Assembly: GCA_037178625.1 (NCBI GenBank)
Contig: CM074134.1
Coordinates: 310,001-374,000, forward strand
DNA: 64,000 nt
Direction: 5' to 3'
From: Skeletonema tropicum
Taxonomy: Eukaryota > Bacillariophyta > Thalassiosirophyceae > Thalassiosirales > Thalassiosiraceae
Positions within the stretch are counted from its first letter, which is position 1, and the number at the start of each line of letters is the position of its first letter. The position numbers were made by a program, and so were the translations under genes. Below are positions 9,546 through 20,300 of the stretch, in pieces. Under the pieces are notes generated by a model, which saw nothing but the letters and a program-made list of their open reading frames with translations, was not told where the DNA came from and searched no databases.

Positions 9546-11929
9546 TGAGCGGTCGAGAAGAAGTCAATGTGGCCGAGGCGAGAGGATGACTCGATCAGGT
9601 GCTGGAAGTGGGACCGGTAACATTGCTGGGGATAAGACTCCTAAAACTTATTTTAACCTTGGAGTACTAAGACTCATCTAAAGCCCCACTCACAAACCAT
9701 CACCTGATGAAAATTGTGCTGCCCGGAATGATCGTCCTCTAGCACCAATACGATCGCCACCCCTCCCATGTTAAACTGATCGGATCCCCTTTATAGGTTG
9801 TTTACAACGGTGTTGTCCGTTGCTGGATTCAGAATCGCCCCAGAACTCAATAAATAACACTCCAGGCACGTGTCGAGATCGGTCGGTCGGCACAACATTT
9901 CGGGGGGAGAATTCAATTATTGGAACATAAGTTATGCACAAAGCAATCAACTTCACATCATCCGCCTCCTTTAGGCTATATACGTCGGTTGTTCTGCGGT
10001 TTGTGGATGATATTGCATAGAGCGGACATGATATTGGAGTATCTCTCACGAATTTATTCCACCTAGAATAGAGAGTAATTTTCTAACAAAGCTTTAAGCT
10101 TTAAAGAATTGCCCAAAACGTGCATTATGCGACAATCTAGTGAAGAGGGGCGTATAATACCCAAATGAGCCGCATCTACTGTTAGTATGGGCTATGGTGG
10201 GTGTCTGGTTCAGTTGGTAATGGACGAAATTGATGATTACCATGGCATCAGCTCTTTATACATTACGGGCGCAATCATAAAAATCCATCAATTTTCGTGC
10301 GGCATTTTTCGTTTCGCAGGCACGAACTACATCCATCGGATCTCAATGCCCAAAACAGCTTTGTATATACCATGGCTAGAGAAGGATGTCTTTACATTGT
10401 TGTTCTATCAGAATGGGAGGAGATATACGCAATCCTACCCTCTCCACTAGCGCAGATGAGAACTTAACGCATCCTGACAGATCCGTGTACTTTGGGATTG
10501 TTACGGATAACTCAACCTCATTCCACCACATGACATACTTCTATAGGTTATATGAAGTGATGTGAAGCAGCTTATTACGGTATGTAGTCTATGATGTAAG
10601 AGACATAGCCCCATAACACAAAAATTCGATTATTTTGGAGAGCTAAATTTGACACCCAAATTTGCAAATATTACAAGAGACAATCAATACGTGACACATA
10701 GATCCGCGCAAACAATGCCTCTATATATACGTCGAGAGTAGTTGCCGTTCTATTCGTTATTAATAATCATCCCGTCATGCTATTGCAGAATATACGAGCG
10801 AAAATTCATGAGAGTCGATTCGGATGTCATGCTTCGCTCACGGAATATATCACTGCTATGAAGACCAGAACGGGCACTCCAGCCTTTGCGAATCCACCTA
10901 ATATATCAATAAAAAGAGGTTGTTTGCTGACTTGGGTGTATTACGTCTCAAGGGGGATGATATGCTCCATCTTCATGGGATGACATGATAATATTGTGGC
11001 CACTTGCCAGCTCATTCTACATGATTACAGTGCAGGAACACGAATGAATAGCCCAAAAATTTATCAGGATGAATCTCTGGCATTTGATGCGATCAAGACA
11101 TTCCCAACAAACCCTACCTCGTCACTATTGTTGTGTCAAATAACATTTTCAACTCGTCACTCGTCCAAAGAGAGGCAAGACAAGGCATAAAATGATCCTC
11201 AGACAGAATATACTTTGTCATTGTTGAGAAAGTGAATGAAAGACTTTGTGAATTATTCCTCTATCATTCACCTCAATTTTGCCCCTGGATACCTTCAATC
11301 TTCTCCCAATTTGTCAGCTTTGGGAGCCAATTTAATGAGATTGGTCATTATTTCTGCAACTCCATTCCCCCACGTTATCTTCCACACGTAGAGTGGCCTC
11401 CTCGTGATCTTTCTCGGCGATGCAAACGCCCTCAATTCTTCTTGCGAATCAAAAGAAGATCTACCGAGTCTAAATATAAATAATTGGACGACTCCAAAAG
11501 AACTACAACCAATAGATTGCACCAAACCACGGGAAGATCCTTAGCCAGAGTTCTCTCGTGGTAGATCCACTTACAGCTCTCCCCCCCCCGAAAAAGACTC
11601 AACAGTCTGAATCACTGCTGGAAGAGGGGTGCTGGACATTGAGGCAGCATTACGACGATTCAAGGGGACGCACAATTGACACTAGACACGTTCGACGTTG
11701 GCATAATATCACCTCTCCCGCACCCCATATTATGTAGTGATTATGGTTGCACAATTCGAAGGCTCCGGCCCCGCAGCGCATCCAGCCTTGTCTATTAGGT
11801 CTTTGGCAAGGGGACTGCAAGTGGAATGGGTCGAATCGGCCGGTTGGTTGCCGAGAACGAGGTGTTGTGTATTGATGGTCAAATCGGCCGAGTGTGATCG
11901 AAATAGCTAGCAAAACACTATTTATCTGC
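9546..11929. other. Gene-poor, AT-rich region
   Basis: About 2.4 kb lies between two mobile elements. Only short open frames (under 95 codons) in unrelated frames are present, none with recognisable motifs, repeats or splice structure. A poly-C run occurs at about 11580-11590. It is probably old repeat-derived DNA; nothing can be supported as a gene. Confidence 0.5.
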
Positions 11930-11937
11930 CAATCTAA

Positions 11938-12643
11938 TAGCGTAATGGAATTTCAAAAGGGTGAAATTTCACTACTGCAACTTTCGTGAAATTTACAGGG
12001 TGAAAGTTGCACCAATTTTGGCCAACAATGAAATTTCACAAAAATTCTGGCGCGAACGGATGGTACTGAACCAACACGTAGCACAAAAATAACCTAAGAC
12101 CCTTCATTCCACCAACCACCAAACCCCAAAGAACACCACGCACCATCCAGATGATGAGTTTGTCAACTCAGCGGAGAGTAACTCTTCACCAAAATGCTGG
12201 CGACTAACAATGCAGTATTACTTATTCCTTCGTAGTAATTCAGCTTACATGCGTGTTCCTGCATTGGCATGTACCAGATGATTTTGGGCGCGGATGGCTC
12301 TTATTTTGGGTGCGGGTATGTGCACAAATCAACTTCGTAGGGCCAAACCTCTGAAGAACAGCATTCTTGTGAAGGATAGGAATAGGATGAAGGATCCAAC
12401 TGGTGTTGCACTTCTTCGAGGGAAGGAAAACCTCCGTCATATCATGGATGCGAAGAAGATGCTTGGAAAGAAGCTTGCTGACAGTCTCTCTTAGAGTGAT
12501 GTGTTGACTGCAGAGTGCAAAGTATTACGACTATCTCAGGATAAGCTAGAGTGAAATTTAATCCCTTGAAATTTCTGAAATTTCTGAAATTTCAACCTGC
12601 AATTTTCAACCCCCTCCAAAAATGGTGAAATTCCATTACGCTA
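11938..12643. mobile_element. Non-autonomous element with 18-bp TIRs and 8-bp TSD
   Basis: The 706-bp element has perfect 18-bp ends, TAGCGTAATGGAATTTCA at 11938-11955 and its reverse complement at 12626-12643. It is flanked by the 8-bp direct repeat CAATCTAA (11930-11937 and 12644-12651). Subterminal GAAATTTC motifs recur in both orientations. A 66-codon frame (12294-12494) is the only coding-like sequence and is not recognised. The 8-bp duplication fits hAT-like or similar superfamilies. Confidence 0.9.
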
Positions 12644-12719
12644 CAATCTAAGTAAGTAGAGCATTTTCACCCGCCTTCTTCTAGCTTACTCCATAATAAA
12701 CTTTTTCACACCAAAGCGG

Positions 12720-12747
12720 GTGTCGCCATCGAATTCGATGGCGACAC
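12720..12747. repeat. 28-bp perfect palindrome
   Basis: GTGTCGCCATCGAA is followed directly by its reverse complement TTCGATGGCGACAC, with no spacer. A further half-copy, AAATTCGATGGCGACAA, follows about 17 bp later. No gene or terminal repeat is associated. Confidence 0.85.
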
Positions 12748-12892
12748 TAACTTTGTCTCACACAAATTCGATGGCGACAACGGGCAAGTAGATTTTACCC
12801 GTAAAAATACCGGCCCGACATATTAAAAATGGATGAGCGACAGGGAAGTTCTTGCAACTTCCAGGTCACAGACAGGGAAGTTACTCCTATGT

Positions 12893-13237
12893 TAAGGTTT
12901 CGGGTGTTCGGAAGTGCCGAATCTCCCGGGTTTCGGGAGGCGAGTTCGGCACTCCCGGCACTCGTCGGCACTCAGCTGTTTCCTTTATCTTGGTCAATAC
13001 ATATTGGGTATTTTTTCATAATTGAAAATTTCTACATCAAGTACGAGATCTATCCAAAAATGCAATAAAAAGGATGATTTTGTGATTTATCTATAAGAAA
13101 ATATTTTTCGGCTCAGCATCTCCAACTGGGAATGACTGTCAAATGGGACCATCTCCAACTGGGATGACTGTCAAATGGGACTTTTTACACCCCACTGCCG
13201 AATCCCGGATTTTGACTGCCGAACACCCGAAACCTTA
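12893..13237. mobile_element. Mariner-like MITE abutting the next gene
   Basis: TAAGGTTTCGGGTGTTCGG at 12893-12911 is inverted perfectly at 13219-13237. With TA as the duplicated target, the element is AGGTTTCGGG...CCCGAAACCT. Inner copies of GCCGAAT and CCCGG sit next to both ends. It ends 25 bp before the ATG at 13263, so it would supply most of the 5' UTR or core promoter of that gene. Confidence 0.7.
13117..13181. repeat. Two-copy tandem repeat inside the MITE
   Basis: A 33-bp unit (13117-13149, beginning CATCTCCAACTGGGAATGAC) is repeated at 13150-13181 with a single-base deletion. Both copies lie in the right part of the MITE at 12893-13237. Confidence 0.85.
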
Positions 13238-13262
13238 TCCACAACATCAACCCATATCAAAC

Positions 13263-15269
13263 ATGTCGAAGCCAAGTAGTAGTAACAGCCCAGCGGCACC
13301 CTCAAACTCAACCAATACCGACGGCAGCGGCGGCGATGATACTCCCAGCAGCGCCACTCCTCCCCCCCCCTTCCAAACGCGCACCACACGCCGCAAAACA
13401 TACTACCAACCATCCGTCTATCAATTCACCTGCCGCGGCGCCCTCCACCTTCACAACACCTCCCGCGAACAAACCCAAGTGCACAACAAACCCTCTCAGC
13501 AACGGCAGCAAGAATTCAACAACACGTCAGTCGAGGGGATGGGCGCGGCACTACGTGATAAATATAGCTGTAGGGGGATTCAATCGAGGCTGCGTCATGT
13601 GGCGGATTTTCCATTATCGAGGAGTAAGGAGGAGGCGATTCAGTGGTTTGAGGGATCTCCGGCGTTTCGTGACTTGAATGGCTCGTCGGCCCATTTGAAT
13701 AATCATCATCATCATCATCGCAAGAGAGAAGATGGATCGAATAATTCTAAAAATAATAATGATGATGATGGTGGTCGCAGTAACACAGCGAGCAGTGGTG
13801 GTAGTGGAGGCTTCAAATTAAAGGGAGGGACTAAAAAGAAGGATAATGATGACGAACAAGAGAATAATAACTCCAATTCAAAGAATAAGAACCAACTGAA
13901 AGAAAAAAAGAATGGAATTCAAACAACTTCAACGGAGGAAGAACCAGAAGAAACTCACTCGTCCTATGGGACCACTCAAGTTAATGTCCTTACAGTACGT
14001 CCAGTCCCAGTAATGTCCCCTGATGAAGCGCAACGATCTCAACTAATGGCCGATCCATTTGGTGGATTTGGGAATATTTCAAATGCCGGCATGTTGAATC
14101 CATTTGGTAGCTTATTCGGTGGCTTCTTTGGCGGCGGCGGCGGTGGTGGTGGAGGTGTACCATCCTCTTTTCCTGCTTCGTCACTATCATCGTCATCCAT
14201 GTCACGATCTGTATCATCTTCCACACGAATGACAAGGGATGAGAATGGAAAGAGAGTTGCGACGACTGTCACCAAGACTACCACTGTGGATGGTGAGGGG
14301 AAGAAACGTGTGGAGACTGAGACGACTGTACGACATTTGGATGAGGGGGGACGAGTTGAAACGACGAAACAAGTGGTGGAAGATAATGCATCATCGTCAC
14401 CTTCTTCCTCTGCAGCTGCAGCTGCTGCTTCACCAAAGAAAGAGAAAAGAAGACATACTGCAAGATCGTTATCACCGCGAGGATTCGAAGATTCGGATCA
14501 TCCATCACCATTTCACCAATCGCAACCTCCTCATCCTTCTGTTGGTATTAGTGGTGGTGCGGTGGTCGATCCATCCGCGCCACCATCCCCACCCGAGGTT
14601 GCAGAAATTGCGACCAATTTGCGCCTTGGACTGGCAGTGACCGACGGTCCATCCAGTGATCCAGATAATCCAAACGAAGTGGTCCGAAAGAGTAGCAGCA
14701 GTGGTGGATGGCGCAAGACTGAGTACCTATTTCGATTGGGGAGATTTGTCTCACCATTCATGGTTGTTAGTCAATACTATGAAGATAAAGAGGAGGAAGA
14801 ACGGAGGAGGAAGGAATTGACCAAAGAATACAATGAACGTAGGCAACGTCAAAAGGAGAACAGATGGGGTAGATTTAGTGAAAAACAACGACAGGACAAG
14901 TCCAAGGATGGTAGCAGCAGCAGCAGCAGCAGCAGTGGCGAGGATGAATTGGAAGGTACAAGCACTAATTTCCCCCTACCAGCCGATTTACCGGTAGATA
15001 CATCCCAACTCGAGTACTATCTTCAGCGTCTGCATACGCAAATGGAGAAGAATGCCGCCATGATGGAGATTATGATGAAGCAAGTATTCAAACCAGATTT
15101 TCCACAAAAGGTTCGGCACTCGGGTGAACGGATTTTAGAAAATATGGGTCCAACGGCTGAGAGGACTGGAAAATTGATGAAGGATGTTTGGACAATGTGG
15201 GTTGGTTCGTGGGATGGTAGTGGAGGTGATGATGGCAGGGGTGGTGGTAGCGGCGGTGGAAGGAGATGA
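13263..15269 (+). CDS. Low-complexity protein of unknown function
   Basis: An uninterrupted frame of 668 codons starts at MSKPSSSNSPAAPS. In-frame ATGs upstream (13143, 13164) lie inside the MITE, so the start could be up to 40 codons earlier. The protein has Ser-, Asn-, His- and Gly-rich stretches (a nine-Gly run near 14130) and a Val/Thr/Glu-rich section (KTTTVDGEGKKRVETETTV) resembling the repeated charged beta-type sequence of some J-protein or HAX1-like partners. The C-terminal third is predicted helical: LFRLGRFVSPFMVVSQYYED, a Lys/Glu/Arg-rich helix, then YYLQRLHTQMEKNAAMMEIMMKQ. No family is recognised. It converges on the J-protein gene with 73 bp between stop codons. Confidence 0.6.
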   Translation: MSKPSSSNSPAAPSNSTNTDGSGGDDTPSSATPPPPFQTRTTRRKTYYQPSVYQFTCRGALHLHNTSREQTQVHNKPSQQRQQEFNNTSVEGMGAALRDKYSCRGIQSRLRHVADFPLSRSKEEAIQWFEGSPAFRDLNGSSAHLNNHHHHHRKREDGSNNSKNNNDDDGGRSNTASSGGSGGFKLKGGTKKKDNDDEQENNNSNSKNKNQLKEKKNGIQTTSTEEEPEETHSSYGTTQVNVLTVRPVPVMSPDEAQRSQLMADPFGGFGNISNAGMLNPFGSLFGGFFGGGGGGGGGVPSSFPASSLSSSSMSRSVSSSTRMTRDENGKRVATTVTKTTTVDGEGKKRVETETTVRHLDEGGRVETTKQVVEDNASSSPSSSAAAAAASPKKEKRRHTARSLSPRGFEDSDHPSPFHQSQPPHPSVGISGGAVVDPSAPPSPPEVAEIATNLRLGLAVTDGPSSDPDNPNEVVRKSSSSGGWRKTEYLFRLGRFVSPFMVVSQYYEDKEEEERRRKELTKEYNERRQRQKENRWGRFSEKQRQDKSKDGSSSSSSSSGEDELEGTSTNFPLPADLPVDTSQLEYYLQRLHTQMEKNAAMMEIMMKQVFKPDFPQKVRHSGERILENMGPTAERTGKLMKDVWTMWVGSWDGSGGDDGRGGGSGGGRR

Positions 15270-15342
15270 TTATTTATTCGAGTCACGTCTTCTTGTCACC
15301 AAAATTACAAGTACAAGAGTCTAACACTTTGAATCGTTATCG

Positions 15343-16752
15343 TTAAAACTCAGTGTGCGATTGCTTCACTCGACTTTGTGCAGGAACCGCCTGAGGAAAC
15401 AGTTCTTCCAACTCCACACACCGTACCAAATCAAAATTATTCGCCTTCCTCATGAGACTATTCCGCTCTTGTTCCGATATTGTCCGTTTCATTGCCAATT
15501 GTTCCAGCTTTTTCTTGTAATTCTTTTGGTTGTTACATTCCTCCAGTAGGTACCGCTTGTAACTCTCTTCTACCATCCGTTCCACTTGAGATAATTGATA
15601 TCTGTCCCGTCCAATCGTTCGTACGAATTTGTCAGTGACAAAGTAGGGTATGTCTTTGACGTTGGACAACTTGGTGTGCAACGGGTTGACATAGGGGTTT
15701 ACTGGAGTGAGACTAAAATAGCGACTTCCACCCGTGGCACCAGTGGAACTTTCTCCAGGCATATTGAAAAAGGAGAGGAATAATATCATCAACAATGGTA
15801 AAAATTGAACCAATTGACCAAGTATTCCCTCTGGTTGTTGATGTTGCTGTTGTTGGTGGTGTTGCTGCTGCCTCCTTCGCTGATGCATATTTGGATTCAT
15901 CCCCCCAAATGCAAACCCCGGACCCATTCCGGAGGTATACACACGAAATCCCGGTCCACCCATACCACCACCCATACCTCCAGCCCCACCTGGCATTCCC
16001 CCACCAAAGAACATGTTAAATATATCCTCCGGATTGACTTCCTGTCCATTAAAATGCATATTCCCCCCTCTTCCCCTCATACCACCACCCATGCCCCCAC
16101 CACGATTGTCCGGATCCTCTTCTCCATATGTATCATAAATCTTCCTCTTCTGCCCATCCGACAGGGTCGCATATGCCAGCCCCACAGCCTTGAACGCTTC
16201 ATCTGCATGCGGTGCACTATTCTTATCCGGATGCAGCTTCAGCGCCAGTTTTCGGTAGGCCTTTTTAATCCCCGCCTCATCAGCAGATGATTCTATCCCG
16301 AGGACGCGGTAGTGAGCACCTCGGCCGCCTTCTTTGGCTTTGAGAATTTTGGATACGATTTGCTCTTGTGCCGGTGTGTAGGCTCTTCCGTCGGCGCCGG
16401 TAGTAGTGGATGATGTATTTGTATTCATGGATGCGCTGGAGGATGATCGGGAGGGTGATGGTGATGCAAACCCATTCGCACTACTACTGCTGCTACTGCT
16501 ATTATTACTCGGTGCAGAAGAAGAATAATTATTATTTGATCGACCATTCTTTTCACTAGTGGTGGTTGAGCCCCCTCCTTCGTCACTACTCAACTTCTTT
16601 TCCGCCTGCTGTAACAATGCATTGACACCCGGCAGCGGATATAGTTGCAACGATTTACGGAACATTTTTACAGCACGGGCTGTTTGGCCACTGCGGAGGG
16701 CTGCAGCACCGATATCGCGGCATCGGGCTGCTTCTTCTTTGTTTACCTCCAT
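15343..16752 (-). CDS. DNAJB12: ER-membrane J-protein, DNAJB12/DNAJB14 type
   Basis: The single-exon product has 469 residues. The N-terminus (MEVNKEEAARCRDIGAAALR, about residues 1-55) matches the helical leader typical of DNAJB12/14. A Ser/Asn-rich linker precedes the J domain (about residues 145-212) with an intact HPD motif (LKLHPDKN). Gly/Met-rich and Gln/His-rich stretches follow, then one membrane segment (LVQFLPLLMILFLSFF, about residues 311-328) and the C-terminal DUF1977 domain (YFSLTPVNPYV ... KNYKKKLEQLAMKR). The family anchors Hsp70 to the cytosolic face of the ER for protein quality control; that role is inferred from architecture. The start is the only ATG before the conserved leader. 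Confidence 0.9.
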   Translation of the reverse strand: MEVNKEEAARCRDIGAAALRSGQTARAVKMFRKSLQLYPLPGVNALLQQAEKKLSSDEGGGSTTTSEKNGRSNNNYSSSAPSNNSSSSSSSANGFASPSPSRSSSSASMNTNTSSTTTGADGRAYTPAQEQIVSKILKAKEGGRGAHYRVLGIESSADEAGIKKAYRKLALKLHPDKNSAPHADEAFKAVGLAYATLSDGQKRKIYDTYGEEDPDNRGGGMGGGMRGRGGNMHFNGQEVNPEDIFNMFFGGGMPGGAGGMGGGMGGPGFRVYTSGMGPGFAFGGMNPNMHQRRRQQQHHQQQQHQQPEGILGQLVQFLPLLMILFLSFFNMPGESSTGATGGSRYFSLTPVNPYVNPLHTKLSNVKDIPYFVTDKFVRTIGRDRYQLSQVERMVEESYKRYLLEECNNQKNYKKKLEQLAMKRTISEQERNSLMRKANNFDLVRCVELEELFPQAVPAQSRVKQSHTEF

Positions 16753-17349
16753 TCTTTTCGACTACTGGAACACTGGAACACACTGATACTATAGCAATCT
16801 GGTCTTTTGCAGTTTGCAGTGCCATGGTCATTGTTTTCGATTTTCGCGGTCCTCGCGATCGTGCGTGCGTGTTAGCAGTCTGTCTTTCACCGACCTCGAG
16901 AACCTTCGCAGGGCTTTGAAGGGGGCCTATGCAGCGCAGCAGATACTTACATAAGTACATTCTGTAGACGATATACGATATGTTGTTTCATGGCTGTAAT
17001 GCAATGGAGTGTAGCGAACTGCGACTCGGGTCCTCGCAGAGCCTGATTATTTTGTGAGTGCACAGTGTTAAGTGGTAGTTGCCTTGCTCTTCGCATTTAT
17101 TATTTTACTATATATATCTTAGTAAAGTTGCTCAGCAATGCTGAAAATTTTCTCAGTGATTTGCGGTGCCCTTGTTGGAGCTATCGTTGACGCCAAGAAC
17201 CAATATAGGTTGCTTCTCCTTTCTACGATTAGTTACAGTGCATTGTTGTAGTAGATAAATATAAGCTTTGCGGATGAATAGTGACGAATCATAAGCAATT
17301 TCGTTGTGTGAAACGTAGGACTTGGACTTCGGAAGAACTGACCTCTCTT
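16753..17349. promoter_or_regulatory. Intergenic region, promoter side of the J-protein gene
   Basis: This 597-bp region contains the upstream sequence of the minus-strand J-protein gene and the 3' flank of the splicing-factor gene. A TATATATA stretch at about 17109-17116 is AT-rich but lies nearer the 3' flank. No other feature was seen. Confidence 0.4.
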
Positions 17350-20300
17350 TTAACAAGCCTGAGCTAAATGTTCCAATGAAATGGGCTGCCACGTTGCTCC
17401 TCGTAGAGTAAATAGAACATTTTTGTCCAAGTAAACTGGGTGATTCCCAAACATGAACACTTTCTTGCCGTCTTTCGTTGCGTTGGAACCGACTTTTGGG
17501 TAAAAGCTAATGTCGTGCTGTCTTGCGAAATCACCTACAACCTCGGCAAAGGATGCAACTCTGTTATTTTCCTGAGTTTTTCGTTGCGGGTGTGAACGAG
17601 AAACTTTTGATGGTGCTTGTGCATGCTTCTTTTCTGCCTCAGAACGATGCATCAGGGCGATTCTATAGTTGCAATCGTTTGGATTGGGAGGTATCAAACT
17701 GTCATGCCTCGCTCTGTCGGATTCGACTAGACCTCGAATCATTTCCAATCCACCGAAAAATTGTCTGCACACCATGAGGTCGCCTCGAAGAGCCAAGTGT
17801 GACTTTGTGCACTTGGAAAGTTGTTGTCCAAATAATCTTGCCTTCCAGACAGAGTAAAACTTGGTAATGCCACTCAAATCGACTTTCTTCTCTTCCAGTG
17901 TTGCAAAGTGCAAAGTGTACGCCCAAGATGCCAGAACTTCGCCTTCGAATAGTGATAAAAACTCGCCTGTGAACATTAATCCTGTATCGAAGTAATCGAA
18001 TAAAGCATTTATTTGGTCCCATGACTGCTTCTCAGGGGAAAACTCTATTGGAACCCTAGCCAAGCATCGGGCAAATCTTGGAGTGACTGATTCTGACGTT
18101 AGGCTGAAAATAGTCGACTCCTCGAAGAGTTTTTGCCAATCACTTAAAATGACAATGCTGGAGCGAAAGAAGGCAACGTCATCTGGTTCATGTTTGCTGA
18201 GAAATGATAATGTCTTCTTCAAACTTCTTCGAATGTCTGCGTACAACGTTCCAAGGGCTGTTCCGTTTCCAAAGTGAGGTAGCCACGGAAGAATCCAAAG
18301 ATGCATCGGATTTGATACAGCATGATTCTCATCAAGTTTAGGTTTCCAATAGCTGACTGCTCGCTGTAATTTTGGCTGTACGCAATTCAGTACGATCTCC
18401 CGATGTATCACGTGTTTCAGTAGTTTGTTTTCTTCTATTTCTGCTTCAAGGAAGGACTTGTCGATACAAATTAAAAGAGCCTCGTACGTCTTGAGGCCAG
18501 CCTCGACATTGACAACTGGATCCCATTGTGACGAACTCATTGCGGTTGATATCCATGGGACAATAATATCAGTCAATATCATTTCACGGAGAGAGTATGC
18601 TTCACTATCCGACCCAACGACAACGCAAAGCTTATCAATTCCAGTAGCAAGATGGTCCATCCAAGTTGGTTCTAATGAGAGTGAATTCAAGGAGGATGTG
18701 ACTGCTTTCATGATTGGTTGCACAATCGAGGGTACAAGTGTCGATTCAAAATTGAGAGATTTCCGTTCCTCCCTCGAAAAGTTATCATACAACTTTGTTA
18801 GTATGCCTTTCAGGCCACCCATTGCCAAGTCAATCTTTTCACAATCATTGTCTTTACTAATTGTCAACATTGCATCTGTTAACTTCTCGGCTTCGTCCAA
18901 CACCTCCAATGCAAATTTCATCTTCGATATACGCTTATCAATGCCCCTCTTCCTATCAATCATCTCATTGCATTCTTCCTCCAGACTAACGATTTTTCGT
19001 TCAGTACTCTTCACCATGTAGGAAGATGTTCGCAATTGACTTTCGTGTGTGTTGAGTAACAATGTGACGTTGTGCAGTAGCTCTTCCCCTAGAGACACCA
19101 CAGCAGGTTTGTTGGTCTTGGTGAATTGAGACGAATTGTCTTCTACAGCAACCGTTGCGGACGGACCACGCATGTCAATTATATTCATCTTTCCTTCAGT
19201 GCTAGCCGTAGCAGCAGATTTGTCAAGGATTTCTTGATAATTGACAATTTTTCGCTTCACTTTCCTGTTGTTCTTGCCCATACGCCAACTAGCCGTCCCT
19301 TTGTCAAGTAGACTTTCAGTACTAGGTAGAAGTGATTCCGGGATCCCTTTGAGGGATGCATCTTTCTTTGGCTTCTCCTCTACATCTTCTTTTGGTGGTT
19401 CTAGGCCACGAACTTCGGCTTCAATCTGTCGATTCACTTTTAATTGTGACTGTTCCTTGAATGAACCGTAGCCAAGTCCAAGACCCATCGGACGAACAAC
19501 AACTTCGACTGGACGTGAAATACCTCTTTTCTTCACAACTTCATCCTTCGGAATCTCAGCTTTACTATCTAGAGATGTAGATTTGCTAGTAAACTCAGCC
19601 CCAACACTCTCAGCAAGTTTGCGTTTTCTCTTGGCACCTAAACCACCAGACCCTTCATACCCCATTTTCTGCAGTAATTTCATCCCAATCCCTTTGGTAT
19701 GCTTCTCCCACTTGCCCAATGATGGATCACGTTTTTTCTTAGCAGGTTTATCATTCATTTTATTTCCCATCCCCATCCCCATTGTTTGTGATAGGGAAAG
19801 AAAGTTGTTGTTTGCGGTCGCTCCCAGTCCCAGCCCCATGCCAAGTCCAAGCCCTGATCCCATTCCGAGGCCAAAACCTTGATTTTGATCTATACTCGTA
19901 CCCTTGTTGCCCTCCTCTGTCGTCATCCCAAGACCAAGACTGACACCTGCACTATGTTCTTTGTCAATACTAATATGAGATCCATTGTTGTGTGATTCAG
20001 CAGCAGAGGGTTGAGTAAGAGCAGAGGCTGAGAACCCAAGGCCAATCGCTGCTGCTGATCGCTGCGTATCTTCACAACCACCATCAACATTAACAATTTT
20101 GCCTTCTTCGCTCTCATGCTGTACTTTGCTTGCTTCTACAATTTTCCTCTTAGATTCCACTCTATGACTAGTTATTCTCCCTTCAGCTGTGGTCATTTTA
20201 TTGTTTCGTGTAGAAAATGGATTTGCACATGTATTCGCAATTGCTAGCAGCTCTTGAAATCGTTTTTCATTCTCCTGGGCTATCTGAACATCCTCCTCAT

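Noticed and set aside
10187..11525. Several 60-90 codon frames in the gene-poor region
   Set aside because: They lie in unrelated frames without motifs, and AT-rich DNA of this length gives such frames by chance.
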